Shown piece after piece: positions 7,139 through 14,811 of a stretch of 19,504 nucleotides of DNA. This DNA is from Minisyncoccota bacterium (GTDB lineage Bacteria > Patescibacteriota > Minisyncoccia > UBA6257 > JAKLIH01), in assembly GCA_028702045.1 (NCBI GenBank), contig JAQVPP010000008.1, positions 1 to 19,504 of the forward strand, given 5' to 3'. The notes beneath the pieces are model-generated. The model was given only the letters and a program-made list of their open reading frames with translations, was not told the origin of the DNA and did no database searches. The stretch's first letter is position 1. Each line of letters begins with the position of its first letter. Position numbers and translations under genes: made by a program.

Positions 7139-8482
7139 ATTGAAATATTTTTTTAAAGTAAAGTATGTTTTGGTTTTTATTTTGACTATATCTCCAGATT
7201 TTAGAATATGTGTTGGTTTGACTTTTTTATTATTTACATATGCTTGTAAGTAGTTATTACCAATATCAGTATGTATCTTGTATGCAAAATCAAGTGGAGT
7301 AGAGTTTTGAGGCAGAGAATACACATCTCCTTTAGGTGATATGACAAATATATTATCTTTTAAAATATCATGTTTATATATTTTAAAAACTTCATTTTTT
7401 GGAGTAGTTTTGAAGTTAATATTTTCTAGTGTTTTTAGTTTTTTGGGTATTTTATTTCAAGTATTTAATTTAGTTAGGCTATATACTCAATGACTAGTTA
7501 TACCTGTGTGAGACCTATCATACATTTCTTGAGTTTTTATTTGTACTTCTATTGGTTGGTTGTTTCTGAGTATGGTTGTATGTAGTGCTTGGTAGTTATT
7601 TTGTTTTGGAACTTTGATATAGTCCTTGAATCTATCTTCTATAGGTGGTCATAATGAATGAATCATATCTAGAATTAAGTAGCAGTCATTAATAGTATTG
7701 GTGATAATTCTAATAGCAATTATGTCATATATTTGAGAAAAATTATTGTGTTTTTTATATTTTTTTCAAATACTGTAAAACTGTTTTCTTCTAAATTCAA
7801 TAGAATTAAATTGTAGGTTATTTTTGTTTAAAAAAACCTCTATCTCTTGCTTGGCTTTGATTAATTCTTTTTCAAGTTTTTCATATTTGTCACCTAAAAA
7901 TCTTTTAGTTAATTTGTATTGTTTAGGATATGCGTGGGGAAAGGATAATTTTTCTATTTGAGAACATATACCCTCAAAACCTAATCTATAGGCTAGTGGG
8001 GCATATACTTTTATGGCATGTATTGATTCTATATATTTTTTTGTAGAATTCTTTTCTAAATGAATTTTTTCCAATCTTTTTAAAGTGTCTATTATTTTAA
8101 TTATGAGGACTCTGTGATCTTGGCTCATAGCTATTAGTAGGTTTCTTTTGTTTTCTGCAGATCTTTCTCTTTTTGTGTTGGTTAATATTTTTTCTTCTAT
8201 TTTATTTATGTTATCTAGTTCTTTTAGTAAGTTAAGTATGTTTGTATTAAATTTAGTTTCAATATTTTTTTTATTTAAATTAAAGAGTAGACAAGTAATA
8301 ATAGTGTCTGCATCTAATTTCATTTTACTTGCTTGATTAGCTAAACTTAAATTATATTCAATTTCTTCATTGCTCTGAGACTTGTTATATAGTTCAGCAT
8401 AAGTTTTTAGTATATTTTGATAATCAGATTCTGTTAAATATTCTTTGGTGTTATTGTTTATTTGTTTTAATAGGTTGTTCAT
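7136..8482 (-). CDS. RelA/SpoT homologue: (p)ppGpp synthetase with a degenerate hydrolase domain
   Basis: A 448-residue RSH protein rebuilt by reading four TGA codons as Trp. The N-terminal 160 residues align with the HD hydrolase, including KLDADTI and RNLLIAMSQDHRVLIIK, but the HD pair of the LLHD motif is Phe67-Asn68 and the later DRLHN block reads DTLKR, so ppGpp hydrolysis is unlikely. The synthetase part (about 240-345) keeps IYDIIAIRI, MIHSLW, RFKDYIKVPKQNNYQALHTT, EVQIKTQEM and GITSHW. Two of those Trp are TGA at near-invariant Trp sites. A TGS domain occupies about residues 387-448; the usual C-terminal helical, zinc-finger and ACT regions are absent. Transcribed after topA, whose end overlaps this start by 32 bases. 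It likely makes stringent-response alarmone from GTP/GDP and ATP. Confidence 0.9.
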
Positions 8483-10523
8483 ATTTGCATTCTTTATTTG
8501 TGCACTTGTATTTTGTTTTTTGTTTGGTTAATGGATAACTGCAAAGAGGGCATTTGTCTTTTAGAGGTTTTGTGTTTATGATAAAATCACAGTTTGGATA
8601 ATTTGTACATCCATAAAATACTTTACCTTTTTTGGTTTTTCTTTTTATTATTTTACCTTTTTTGCATTTTGGACAATCTATTGCATTTTTTTCATCAATA
8701 ATTGTTTCTGTATATTTACATTTAGGGAAATTAGGGCAAGCTAAAAATTTACCAAAGCGTGACATTTTGATAATTAAGTTTGCATTACAGTTTGGACAAA
8801 GCTTGTCTGTTTTTTCTTCTTTGATTAATTTTATTTTTTCTACTGTTTTTTCTTTTTCCTCTAGGTTTTTAATAAAAGGATCATAGAAGTTTTTTATTGT
8901 TTCTTTGTACTCTAGTTTTCCTTTAGCTATAGTGTCTAGTTGGTTTTCTATTTGCTCTGTGAGTTTGAGATCAGAAACAGTTGTGAAATTATTGATTAAT
9001 AGTTCAGCTGTTTTTTCCCCAATATCAGTTAAAAACATACCTTTTGATCCTTGCTTGTATTCTACATAACCTCTATCTGTTAGGACAGACAAGATACTTG
9101 CATATGTAGATGGTCTGCCTATACCATATTGCTCTAAAGTTTTAATGAGACTAGCATCGTTGTATCTAGCAGGAGGTTCTGTTAGATGCTTGTCTGTTTG
9201 TATGTCATTAATTTTTAAAATATCTTTTTCTTGTATATCTTTATGATTTTCATCTTTGGTTTGAACAGGAAGAACTTTTAGGAAACCTAAGTTAGTTATT
9301 TTTTGATAAGTATTTTGGAAAGTATATGAATCTATTGTATCTTGTGATGTAAATATTATAGATTGTTTTAAAAGTGTAGCTGGCGTCATTTGTGAAGCTA
9401 TAAATCTATTTCAAATTAATGAGTATAGCTTGTATTCATCACTAGTTAGATATTCTTTTATACTATTTGGAGTAAGTAATGGATTAGTTGGTCTGATAGC
9501 TTCGTGGGCCTCTTGGGCTGTATTTGATTTTGTTTTGTATAGATTGGGTTTATCTGGTAGTTCTTTTGGATAATTTTCTTTTAGAAAAGATCTGGCCTCA
9601 CTGATTGCCTTAGCTGCAATATTGAGTGAGTCAGTTCTCATGTATGTGATTAGTCCAATTCTTTTTTTATTAATATCTTTTCCTTCATATAGTTTTTGAG
9701 CTATGAGCATTGTTTTTTTGGATGAAAAGTTAAAAAGAGAAAAGGCAGATTGCTGTAAGGTGCTTGTGATAAAAGGAGGTAGTGGGTGCTTTTTTTGTTC
9801 TTTTATATTTACTGATTCTACTATTACTGTTTTGTTGTTTAAGTTTTGTTTTATTTGATTTACCTCATCTTCCTTTATATCAAACTTATTAAATGTTTTA
9901 TTATTTATTTTAGTTAAGTCTCCTTGACAATCTTTTTCAAAAATACCTTTGATAGAGTAGTAGGTTTCTGGATTAAAATTTTTAATTTCTTGCTCTCTTA
10001 AGTAAATTAGTTTTAAGGCAGGAGTCTGGACTCTACCAGCAGATAATCCTTTTAAAAGTTTTTTTCAAAGAAAAGGGGATAGCTTGTATCCGACTAGTCT
10101 GTCTAATATTCTTCTAGCTTGTTGAGCGTTGACTAGGTCCATGTTGATTTCTCTTGGATTTTGTAGAGCTGTTTGGATGGCATCACTGGTAATTTCATGA
10201 AAAACTATTCTTTGAGTATTGTTTTCTAAATTTAAAATATGTGCCAAGTGTCAGGCAATAGCTTCTCCTTCTCTATCCTCGTCAGTTGCTAAGATTATTT
10301 CTTTATTTTTAGCTTTTTCTTTTAGCTCTTTTACTTTTTTACTGTTTTCTCTAGAAATAGAGTATTTTGGATCAAAGTTTTTATCTATATCAATACCAAG
10401 AGAGTGTTTGGGTAAGTCTCTTAGATGACCAAAAGATGCTACTACATCATATTCTTTTTTGTCTAAAAACCCTGAGATTGTTTTAGCCTTAGATGGACTT
10501 TCTACTATTATTAATTTTTTCAT
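8451..10523 (-). CDS. topA: DNA topoisomerase I (type IA)
   Basis: Relaxes negatively supercoiled DNA through a 5'-phosphotyrosine link. The 690-residue frame contains three TGA codons (complement of 10251-10253, 10065-10067 and 9411-9413). Each falls where TopA has a conserved Trp: TDEDREGEAIA-W-HL, LSPFL-W-KKLL and YSLI-W-NRFIASQM. Other landmarks are KLIIVESPSKAKTI (Toprim start), SAGRVQTPAL, PPFITSTLQQSAF, LITYMRTDS with catalytic Tyr near residue 294, and EQYGIGRPSTYASI. Three C4 zinc ribbons close the protein (CPNC/CPNFPKC, CPKC/CTNYPNC, CPLC/CTNKEC). The start chosen is ATG 10523, giving MKKLIIVESP and a 4-base gap from dprA; an ATG at 10541 would overlap dprA. It is the middle gene of dprA-topA-RSH. 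Confidence 0.96.
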
Positions 10524-10527
10524 ATTG

Positions 10528-11343
10528 TTAAAAATATTCATTTATTATATCTTGACCTGAGAGAATTGGTTTAGCACCTTCTTTGATAAGTTGATTGGTG
10601 CCTTTGCCCTTTTGGGCAAATATGGAATTAGGGAGAGCAAAGATATCTTTGTTTTGATCTAGCCCTGTGTTGACTGTGTTTAGCGATCCACTCCTGTTTG
10701 AGGCTTCTATTAGAATAATACCTCTGGACAGCCCACTGATTATTCTATTTCTTTCGAGAAAGTGATGTTGTTCTGGTCTTGAGTTGGGATCATATTCGCT
10801 GATAATACATCCATTTTTTTGAATTATCTGATTAGATAATTCTTGATTTATTTTTGGATAGAGTTTATTTATTCCTCCACCCAGAACTGCTATAGTTGGC
10901 AAATTATTTTTGATAGAGAACTTATGTACATAGGTGTCTATCCCATAAGCAAGTCCACTGATAGTAGCTATACTATAGCCTTGTAGGTCTTGTAGGATGA
11001 TTTCCAGGGCTTTTATGCCATATGGAGTACATTGTCTTGTTCCTACTATGGCTAGGAATATATATTGTTGATTTAGTAGGTATTTATTACCTTTTACATA
11101 TATGCCTAGTGGGGGGTTGTGTATTTCTTTTAGTTGTTTGGGGTATTCTGGGTCTTGTTGTAGAATAAGTTCTATGTTGCTTAATTTTAAAAATTCATAA
11201 ATTTTATCTACATTATATATTTTATTTTCAGTATTTAGTTTTTCAAAAATTTGTTTAAAAGAAAGAGCTGGGTATAGCTTTCTTATTTTATTCATATCTT
11301 TTTTAAAATATGTGTTTAATATATGTAAATATTTATGCTCCAT
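10528..11343 (-). CDS. dprA: DNA processing protein DprA
   Basis: Binds incoming single-stranded DNA and loads RecA during natural transformation. The 271-residue protein has a short helical N-terminal region and the Rossmann-like core: AIVGTRQCTPYG, TISGLAYGIDTYVHK, VLGGGINKLYP, ISEYDPNSRP, FLERNRIISGLS and EASNRSGSLNT, then FALPNSI and LIKEGAKPI. It ends soon after the core, so there is probably no C-terminal winged-helix domain. First gene of a minus-strand operon with topA, a common pairing in bacteria. With pilins and a PilO-like gene close by, it suggests DNA uptake ability. It contains no Trp codon. A promoter with an extended -10 lies just upstream. Confidence 0.93.
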   Translation of the reverse strand: MEHKYLHILNTYFKKDMNKIRKLYPALSFKQIFEKLNTENKIYNVDKIYEFLKLSNIELILQQDPEYPKQLKEIHNPPLGIYVKGNKYLLNQQYIFLAIVGTRQCTPYGIKALEIILQDLQGYSIATISGLAYGIDTYVHKFSIKNNLPTIAVLGGGINKLYPKINQELSNQIIQKNGCIISEYDPNSRPEQHHFLERNRIISGLSRGIILIEASNRSGSLNTVNTGLDQNKDIFALPNSIFAQKGKGTNQLIKEGAKPILSGQDIINEYF

Positions 11344-11352
11344 AATAATTTT

Positions 11353-11381
11353 ATTTTATCATTTTTTTATTTGTTTAGCAA
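11353..11381 (-). promoter_or_regulatory. Promoter of dprA-topA-RSH
   Basis: On the minus strand, TTGCTA (11381-11376), a 17-base spacer and TAAAAT (11358-11353) preceded by TGA, giving an extended -10. The start of transcription would be about 5 bases before the dprA ATG, so the message could be nearly leaderless. Confidence 0.55.
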
Positions 11382-11431
11382 CGCAAATTTTTTACTTTGT
11401 TTTTTAAAAATATAAATAGTATAGTTTGTTG

Positions 11432-11460
11432 TTGATTTATTTTTTTTATTTGGTTATATT
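11432..11460 (+). promoter_or_regulatory. Promoter of the PilO-like gene
   Basis: TTGATT at 11432-11437, a 17-base spacer, then TATATT at 11455-11460. Predicted leader is about 20 bases, A/T only, with no Shine-Dalgarno sequence. It diverges from the dprA promoter within a 144-base intergenic region. Confidence 0.6.
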
Positions 11461-11487
11461 ATATGTATATATTTTTAAAAATATGTA

Positions 11488-12225
11488 ATGGAGTTTTTGA
11501 AGTTAAATACAAAAGAAAAAAAGACATTGTCTAAACCTATACCTGTTAAGTTGAAAATTACTTATCAAATTATTGCTACTATTATTATAGTTGGTTTTAG
11601 TATATTTATAATAACTGTGCAGAGACAAGGTATTGATAATATAGTTAGCTCTCTTGAGGAGACAAAGCAAAAAACATATCAATTAAATGATTTAGTTGAA
11701 TATGTTTCTTATCTTGAAACAAATAATAAAAAAGCTGTAGGAGAACTTACTCCATATATTATGCCTATTGCTAAAGAGTGTGATCTTGAGGATATTGAGA
11801 AGGAGATTGTCAGGATGGCTAATAAATATTATTTAGATCCTTTGTTTGATTATTCTAAAGAGAATAAGGAAACTGCAGCAGATTTACCTTCTCAAACCTT
11901 TAACTTACTTTTAACAGGTAGTATGAAAAATGTTGTATTCTTTTTGCGTGATTTGCAAAATAGCGACATATTATTTTTCTTAAAAGATATGGTAGCTGTA
12001 AAAAATATTGTTGAAGAATTGCCAGAAGATTTGAAAAAAGAGTCGGCTAAAATTGAGACAATAGTTAATTTAACTGAAGAGGAGAAGCAAGCTCAACAGG
12101 CAAAATTGTCTAATTCTAATAATTATCAAGTAAACTTAATAGGATATGTCTATCTCAGAAAACCAGCCAACAACACAGCCTCAGAGTCAGCAACAGGGGC
12201 AGGTGTTGAAGCCAATAATAAATAA
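11488..12225 (+). CDS. PilO-like type IV pilus assembly protein (tentative)
   Basis: A 245-residue protein: a basic N-terminus (KLNTKEKKTLSKPIPVKLK), one membrane helix at about residues 27-45, a coiled-coil-like stretch (about 50-80), then a compact domain. That domain contains QTFNLLLTGSMKNVVFFLRDLQNSDILFFLKDM and ends in YQVNLIGYVYLRK. This is the PilO plan: a bitopic inner-membrane protein with a ferredoxin-like periplasmic domain that helps align the pilus machine. Sequence support is architectural rather than motif-based, and a related pilus or secretion protein is possible. The last 80 bases overlap the next gene in another frame. That segment encodes a Ser/Ala/Asn-rich tail that may be dispensable. 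It has no Trp codon and its own promoter. Confidence 0.65.
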   Translation: MEFLKLNTKEKKTLSKPIPVKLKITYQIIATIIIVGFSIFIITVQRQGIDNIVSSLEETKQKTYQLNDLVEYVSYLETNNKKAVGELTPYIMPIAKECDLEDIEKEIVRMANKYYLDPLFDYSKENKETAADLPSQTFNLLLTGSMKNVVFFLRDLQNSDILFFLKDMVAVKNIVEELPEDLKKESAKIETIVNLTEEEKQAQQAKLSNSNNYQVNLIGYVYLRKPANNTASESATGAGVEANNK

Positions 12226-12457
12226 AAAAGTCTTAACTAGACTTAAAAAAGGTGAAATAGATAAAACCAGTGTTATGTATGTGGTAGTATCTTTGATTGT
12301 TTTATGTTTTATTCTTTTCTATATATCAAGTCAGATTAAATATTTAATTGTTGTTGGTAATAAATTTATTGTAAATGGTATGCATAAAACTATTGTTGAG
12401 AAAAAATATGATTTTACTTCTTTAGAGGAATTAAAGGGATGCAAGGTCATTGACTAG
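12146..12457 (+). CDS. Small single-pass membrane protein overlapping the PilO-like gene
   Basis: I do not recognise this 103-residue protein. It has a Gln/Pro-rich start (QPTTQPQSQQQGQ), a basic stretch (NKKVLTRLKKGEIDK), one membrane helix at about residues 45-64 (VMYVVVSLIVLCFILFYIS) and a short C-terminal part ending KGCKVID. The start at 12146 lies 80 bases inside the PilO-like gene in another frame. In-frame GTG and TTG codons at about 12203-12208 would give a shorter overlap. The non-overlapping part has an uninterrupted frame and ordinary codon use, so the gene is probably real. Its place directly after a PilO-like gene suggests a pilus-assembly partner. It stops at TAG. Confidence 0.6.
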   Translation: MSISENQPTTQPQSQQQGQVLKPIINKKVLTRLKKGEIDKTSVMYVVVSLIVLCFILFYISSQIKYLIVVGNKFIVNGMHKTIVEKKYDFTSLEELKGCKVID

Positions 12458-12465
12458 TCTGGGTC

Positions 12466-12494
12466 TTGAAATTTTTTCAAAAATATATTAAAAT
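12466..12494 (+). promoter_or_regulatory. Promoter of the tRNA pair
   Basis: TTGAAA at 12466-12471, a 17-base spacer and TAAAAT at 12489-12494. Transcription would start about 20 bases before tRNA-Ile. Confidence 0.65.
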
Positions 12495-12521
12495 AAGATA
12501 TATTTAAAATTAATGGAATTA

Positions 12522-12595
12522 GGACATATAGCTCAGCTGGTTAGAGTGCGTCACTGATAATGACGAGGTCGGAGGTTCGAGTCCTCCTATGTCCA
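12522..12595 (+). tRNA. tRNA-Ile (anticodon GAU)
   Basis: Full cloverleaf of 74 bases. Acceptor GGACATA pairs with TATGTCC. D arm is GCTC/GAGT with loop AGCTGGTTA. Anticodon arm is CGTCA, loop CTGATAA, TGACG, giving GAT. T arm is GGAGG TTCGAGT CCTCC, with discriminator A. The 3' CCA is not encoded (ACT follows). It reads AUC and AUU. Confidence 0.95.
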
Positions 12596-12599
12596 CTAA

Positions 12600-12672
12600 G
12601 GGCCATTAGCTTAGTTGGTAGAGCGCCTGCTTTGCAAGCAGGAGGTCAGGAGTTCGAATCTCCTATGGTCCA
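12600..12672 (+). tRNA. tRNA-Ala (anticodon UGC)
   Basis: Full cloverleaf of 73 bases. Acceptor GGGCCAT pairs with ATGGTCC (one G-U). D arm is GCTT/GAGC. Anticodon arm is CCTGC, loop TTTGCAA, GCAGG, giving TGC. T arm is AGGAG TTCGAAT CTCCT, with discriminator A. CCA is not encoded. It lies 4 bases after tRNA-Ile; an Ile-Ala pair is familiar from rRNA spacers, but no rRNA is present here. Confidence 0.95.
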
Positions 12673-12676
12673 CAAA

Positions 12677-12706
12677 GATATCAAGCTTTTGCTTGATATC
12701 TTTTTT
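12677..12706 (+). terminator. Terminator of the tRNA operon
   Basis: GATATCAAGC at 12677-12686 pairs perfectly with GCTTGATATC at 12691-12700 around a TTTT loop, followed by six T. AAA before the stem adds pairs with the T-run. Confidence 0.9.
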
Positions 12707-12747
12707 ATTTGCTGTTTTTGTGTAGTTGTGGTATATTATAAATAGTT

Positions 12748-12777
12748 TTGAACATTATACATATTTACATATATATT
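12748..12777 (+). promoter_or_regulatory. Possible promoter of the unknown gene at 12797
   Basis: TTGAAC at 12748-12753, an 18-base spacer and TATATT at 12772-12777. The resulting leader would be only about 13 bases and would start just at the Shine-Dalgarno sequence, so the true promoter may differ. Confidence 0.35.
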
Positions 12778-12786
12778 AACTATTAG

Positions 12787-12793
12787 AAAGGAG
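12787..12793 (+). promoter_or_regulatory. Strong Shine-Dalgarno sequence, unique in this window
   Basis: AAAGGAG sits 3, 6 and 9 bases before three consecutive ATG codons (12797, 12800, 12803). Spacing favours the second or third as the true start. No other gene here has a comparable site. Confidence 0.8.
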
Positions 12794-12796
12794 TTA

Positions 12797-14134
12797 ATGA
12801 TGATGTTAAGTTTAGAGGATATGAGACAGATAATGGCTGTTTTCGGAAGAGACAATATAAGAGAAAGTCTTGAGAACAGTAGAGGAAAATTAACTGATTT
12901 GGAATTTAGTTATAAAAACTGGATTACCATTTTAGAAAGTGAGAAAATTTCTATTAATTTAGAAGGGAGGATTAAATATAATTTAAAATCTTTAATTCAA
13001 ACTTTAAAAAAATGGTGGAAATTTGTCAAAAAGTGCTCTGTGGGAGGAAAAGCTTGGAGTATGGGAATAGAGGAAATTATTAAAAGATCTAAATCCTTTG
13101 AGGACTGGGAACGTCTTGTAAAGTATCTAATTACTAGTGATTTAAAAAAATCAGAATTTTTTGATACAGCAATTATTGGCCTTTTAAGAGTCTCGTCTCA
13201 AAAGCAGTTAATCATTGTCGCTAATTTAGCTTATTCTAATTCAGGAGTACAAAGACTTGCTTTACAAGAATTAGAGAACAGTAATTTTGGTCTGGTTGAT
13301 TGGATTGATCTTATTAAAAAGAATAAGGAGTTGAGGCCAGATATTGTTGATTTTATATTACATCAAATTCAAAAAATAGTTCAAAATGAGAAGAATTTTA
13401 ATATTCTTGTGGATATTTTTTGGGGAGTACACAAAGAAGCTTTAGATGATCCTTCGCTATTTGATGTTAATATGAAGATATTAATTGTTATTAGTGAGAA
13501 GATTTTGAGAAAAGATTTAGTTCTCCAAGATCTTGAATGGATGAAGCCAATGCTAAAAATAGAAGATGATTTTAAAGAATTGAAACTTTTAGTTTGGCGT
13601 AAATGTATATATATATTGAGATTTAGAGGACCTAGTTGTTCTGATCGAGAGTACTTCTTGACCTTGGCGATTAAGGAAAATATAGAGAGTATTTTTGATC
13701 AAATACATTTAGAACTACAGCAAGATATGCGTAGTTATAACGATTGCGGTTTTAGCTTTAGGTTTTTATTTTTTCTGTATCGTGTTGGTTTTTATGACAA
13801 GGAAGAAAAGCTTATTGATAGATTGCTAGAATCTTTTTCAAAAGCTAACAATCCTTTTAATAAGTTTAAAAATTCTCGTCGCATTCAAGGAAACCCTAAT
13901 ATTTCTAGTCAAGAAGTATGGGAAGTGAAGTTTAAATACTATTTTTATTTATTGAAAATAGCTGTGAAAAGAAAGAAAAATAATGAGATTAGAGCTATTA
14001 TTAATAACATAAAAAATAGCAACTATGCTTCAATGTTCTATTTTAACAACATAATAGAGTTGTTTTCTATTTTGCCTGAAGACAAAGATTTAAGGGAATT
14101 AAGAGAGGACTTAGAAAAAGAAATTGTCTGGTGA
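12797..14134 (+). CDS. Unknown helical protein, probably acquired from a standard-code organism
   Basis: I do not recognise this 445-residue protein. It has no signal peptide or membrane helix and looks mostly alpha-helical, with Leu/Ile-rich amphipathic stretches that could be helical repeats. It differs from its neighbours in four ways. All 11 Trp codons are TGG (about 70 percent are TGA elsewhere here). It has the window's only strong Shine-Dalgarno sequence. It stops at TGA 14132-14134, right before a terminator. That terminator is the most GC-rich here. It also uses CGT, CGC and CGA arginine codons more freely. If UGA is Trp in this cell, translation runs on for eight residues (Trp and seven more) to TAA 14156-14158 inside the terminator stem. 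The true start may be ATG 12800 or 12803. The function is unknown, and the context (after a tRNA operon) gives no clue beyond a possible insertion site. Confidence 0.75.
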   Translation: MMMLSLEDMRQIMAVFGRDNIRESLENSRGKLTDLEFSYKNWITILESEKISINLEGRIKYNLKSLIQTLKKWWKFVKKCSVGGKAWSMGIEEIIKRSKSFEDWERLVKYLITSDLKKSEFFDTAIIGLLRVSSQKQLIIVANLAYSNSGVQRLALQELENSNFGLVDWIDLIKKNKELRPDIVDFILHQIQKIVQNEKNFNILVDIFWGVHKEALDDPSLFDVNMKILIVISEKILRKDLVLQDLEWMKPMLKIEDDFKELKLLVWRKCIYILRFRGPSCSDREYFLTLAIKENIESIFDQIHLELQQDMRSYNDCGFSFRFLFFLYRVGFYDKEEKLIDRLLESFSKANNPFNKFKNSRRIQGNPNISSQEVWEVKFKYYFYLLKIAVKRKKNNEIRAIINNIKNSNYASMFYFNNIIELFSILPEDKDLRELREDLEKEIVW

Positions 14135-14140
14135 AAAAAC

Positions 14141-14178
14141 AGGGCTCCTCTCATATAATTGTGAGAGGGGCTCTTTTT
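14141..14178 (+). terminator. GC-rich terminator of the unknown gene
   Basis: A 13-base-pair stem: AGGGCTCCTCTCA (14141-14153) pairs with TGAGAGGGGCTCT (14162-14174) with two G-U pairs, 8-base loop, then four further T. It is clearly richer in GC than the other terminators here. Confidence 0.88.
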
Positions 14179-14179
14179 A

Positions 14180-14208
14180 TTGAATATGTTTTTTTATTTT
14201 AGTATAAT
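14180..14208 (+). promoter_or_regulatory. Promoter of the CYTH gene
   Basis: TTGAAT at 14180-14185, a 17-base spacer, then TATAAT at 14203-14208. The -35 starts two bases after the upstream terminator's T-run. Predicted leader is about 20 bases. Confidence 0.75.
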
Positions 14209-14234
14209 ATATATGTATATATAATATTTTAAAA

Positions 14235-14684
14235 ATGTTTAAAGAAATAGAGAGGAAGTTTTTAGTGGGTAGTGTTTTGGATGAGATGGATAAATATCCT
14301 TGTTCTTTTATTTTACAAGGATATTTAAATAATAGATCTAGTGATGTAGAGGTGAGGTTAAGGAAAAAAGATGATCAATATTTTTTAACCGTTAAAAAAG
14401 GTAAAGGTAAGGTTAGATCTGAAATAGAGAAGGAAATTAGTAAGGCAGAATTTTATTCTTTATGACCTTTAGTGAAAAAGAAAGTTGAGAAGAAAAGATA
14501 CTTTGTTCCATATATGGATAATACTTTGGAAATAGATGTGTTTATGGGGGACTTAAAGGGATTGATTCTAGTAGAAGTTGAGTTTAAGTCAGAGAGAGAA
14601 AGTTTATCTTTTTTAAAACCTAGTTGATTTGGGGAGGAAGTTACAGATAACTATATGTTTAAAAATAATTATCTAGCTAATTAA
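14235..14684 (+). CDS. CYTH-domain protein (inorganic triphosphatase/adenylate cyclase fold)
   Basis: A 149-residue protein of the CYTH superfamily, small cytoplasmic enzymes acting on triphosphates with divalent metal. The signature ExExK is present as EIERKFLV at residues 4-11. QGYL, VEVRLRKK, YFLTVKKG and EIEKEI follow in the order expected for the tunnel fold, and LEIDVF and LVEVEF supply later acidic residues. Two TGA codons are read as Trp: 14463-14465 (SLWP, family ALWPLT) and 14625-14627 (PSWFGEEVT, family PPDWFGREVT), both normal Trp positions. Without recoding the gene would end halfway. It stops at TAA, followed by a duplicated terminator hairpin. Whether it hydrolyses tripolyphosphate, thiamine triphosphate or another substrate cannot be told from the sequence. 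Confidence 0.9.
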
Positions 14685-14685
14685 G

Positions 14686-14717
14686 AAAGATACTGAAATG
14701 CGTTTCAGTATCTTTTT
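14686..14717 (+). terminator. Terminator of the CYTH gene, copy 1
   Basis: AAGATACTGAAA (14687-14698) pairs perfectly with TTTCAGTATCTT (14703-14714) around loop TGCG, then further T. Confidence 0.88.
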
Positions 14718-14728
14718 AAGTTAGAGAT

Positions 14729-14757
14729 AGATACTGAAATGCGTTTTAGTATCTTTG
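14729..14757 (+). terminator. Near-identical second copy of the same hairpin
   Basis: AGATACTGAAA (14729-14739) pairs with TTTTAGTATCT (14744-14754; one G-T wobble) around the same TGCG loop. It is a tandem duplicate of the hairpin 41 bases upstream, with a weaker T-run. Confidence 0.75.
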
Positions 14758-14758
14758 T

Positions 14759-14787
14759 TTGACTAATATTTTAAGGAATGGTATAAT
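14759..14787 (+). promoter_or_regulatory. Promoter of the Fic gene
   Basis: TTGACT at 14759-14764, a 17-base spacer and a consensus TATAAT at 14782-14787. Predicted leader is about 18 bases, with no Shine-Dalgarno sequence. Confidence 0.8.
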
Positions 14788-14811
14788 ATATGTATAAATT
14801 AAGTAGAAAAT

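Noticed and set aside
8148..8886. Plus-strand frames of 62 and 84 codons opposite the RSH and topA genes
   Set aside because: Phe/Leu/Ser-rich reverse translations of Lys/Glu-rich genes, without start signals.
12466..12480. TTGAAATTTTTTCAA as a terminator after the small membrane-protein gene
   Set aside because: A short A/T stem with a 3-base loop and no following T-run; it is better explained as containing the -35 of the tRNA promoter.
12560..12745. A 61-codon open frame across the tRNAs
   Set aside because: It runs through two complete tRNA cloverleafs and a terminator; it is a chance frame.
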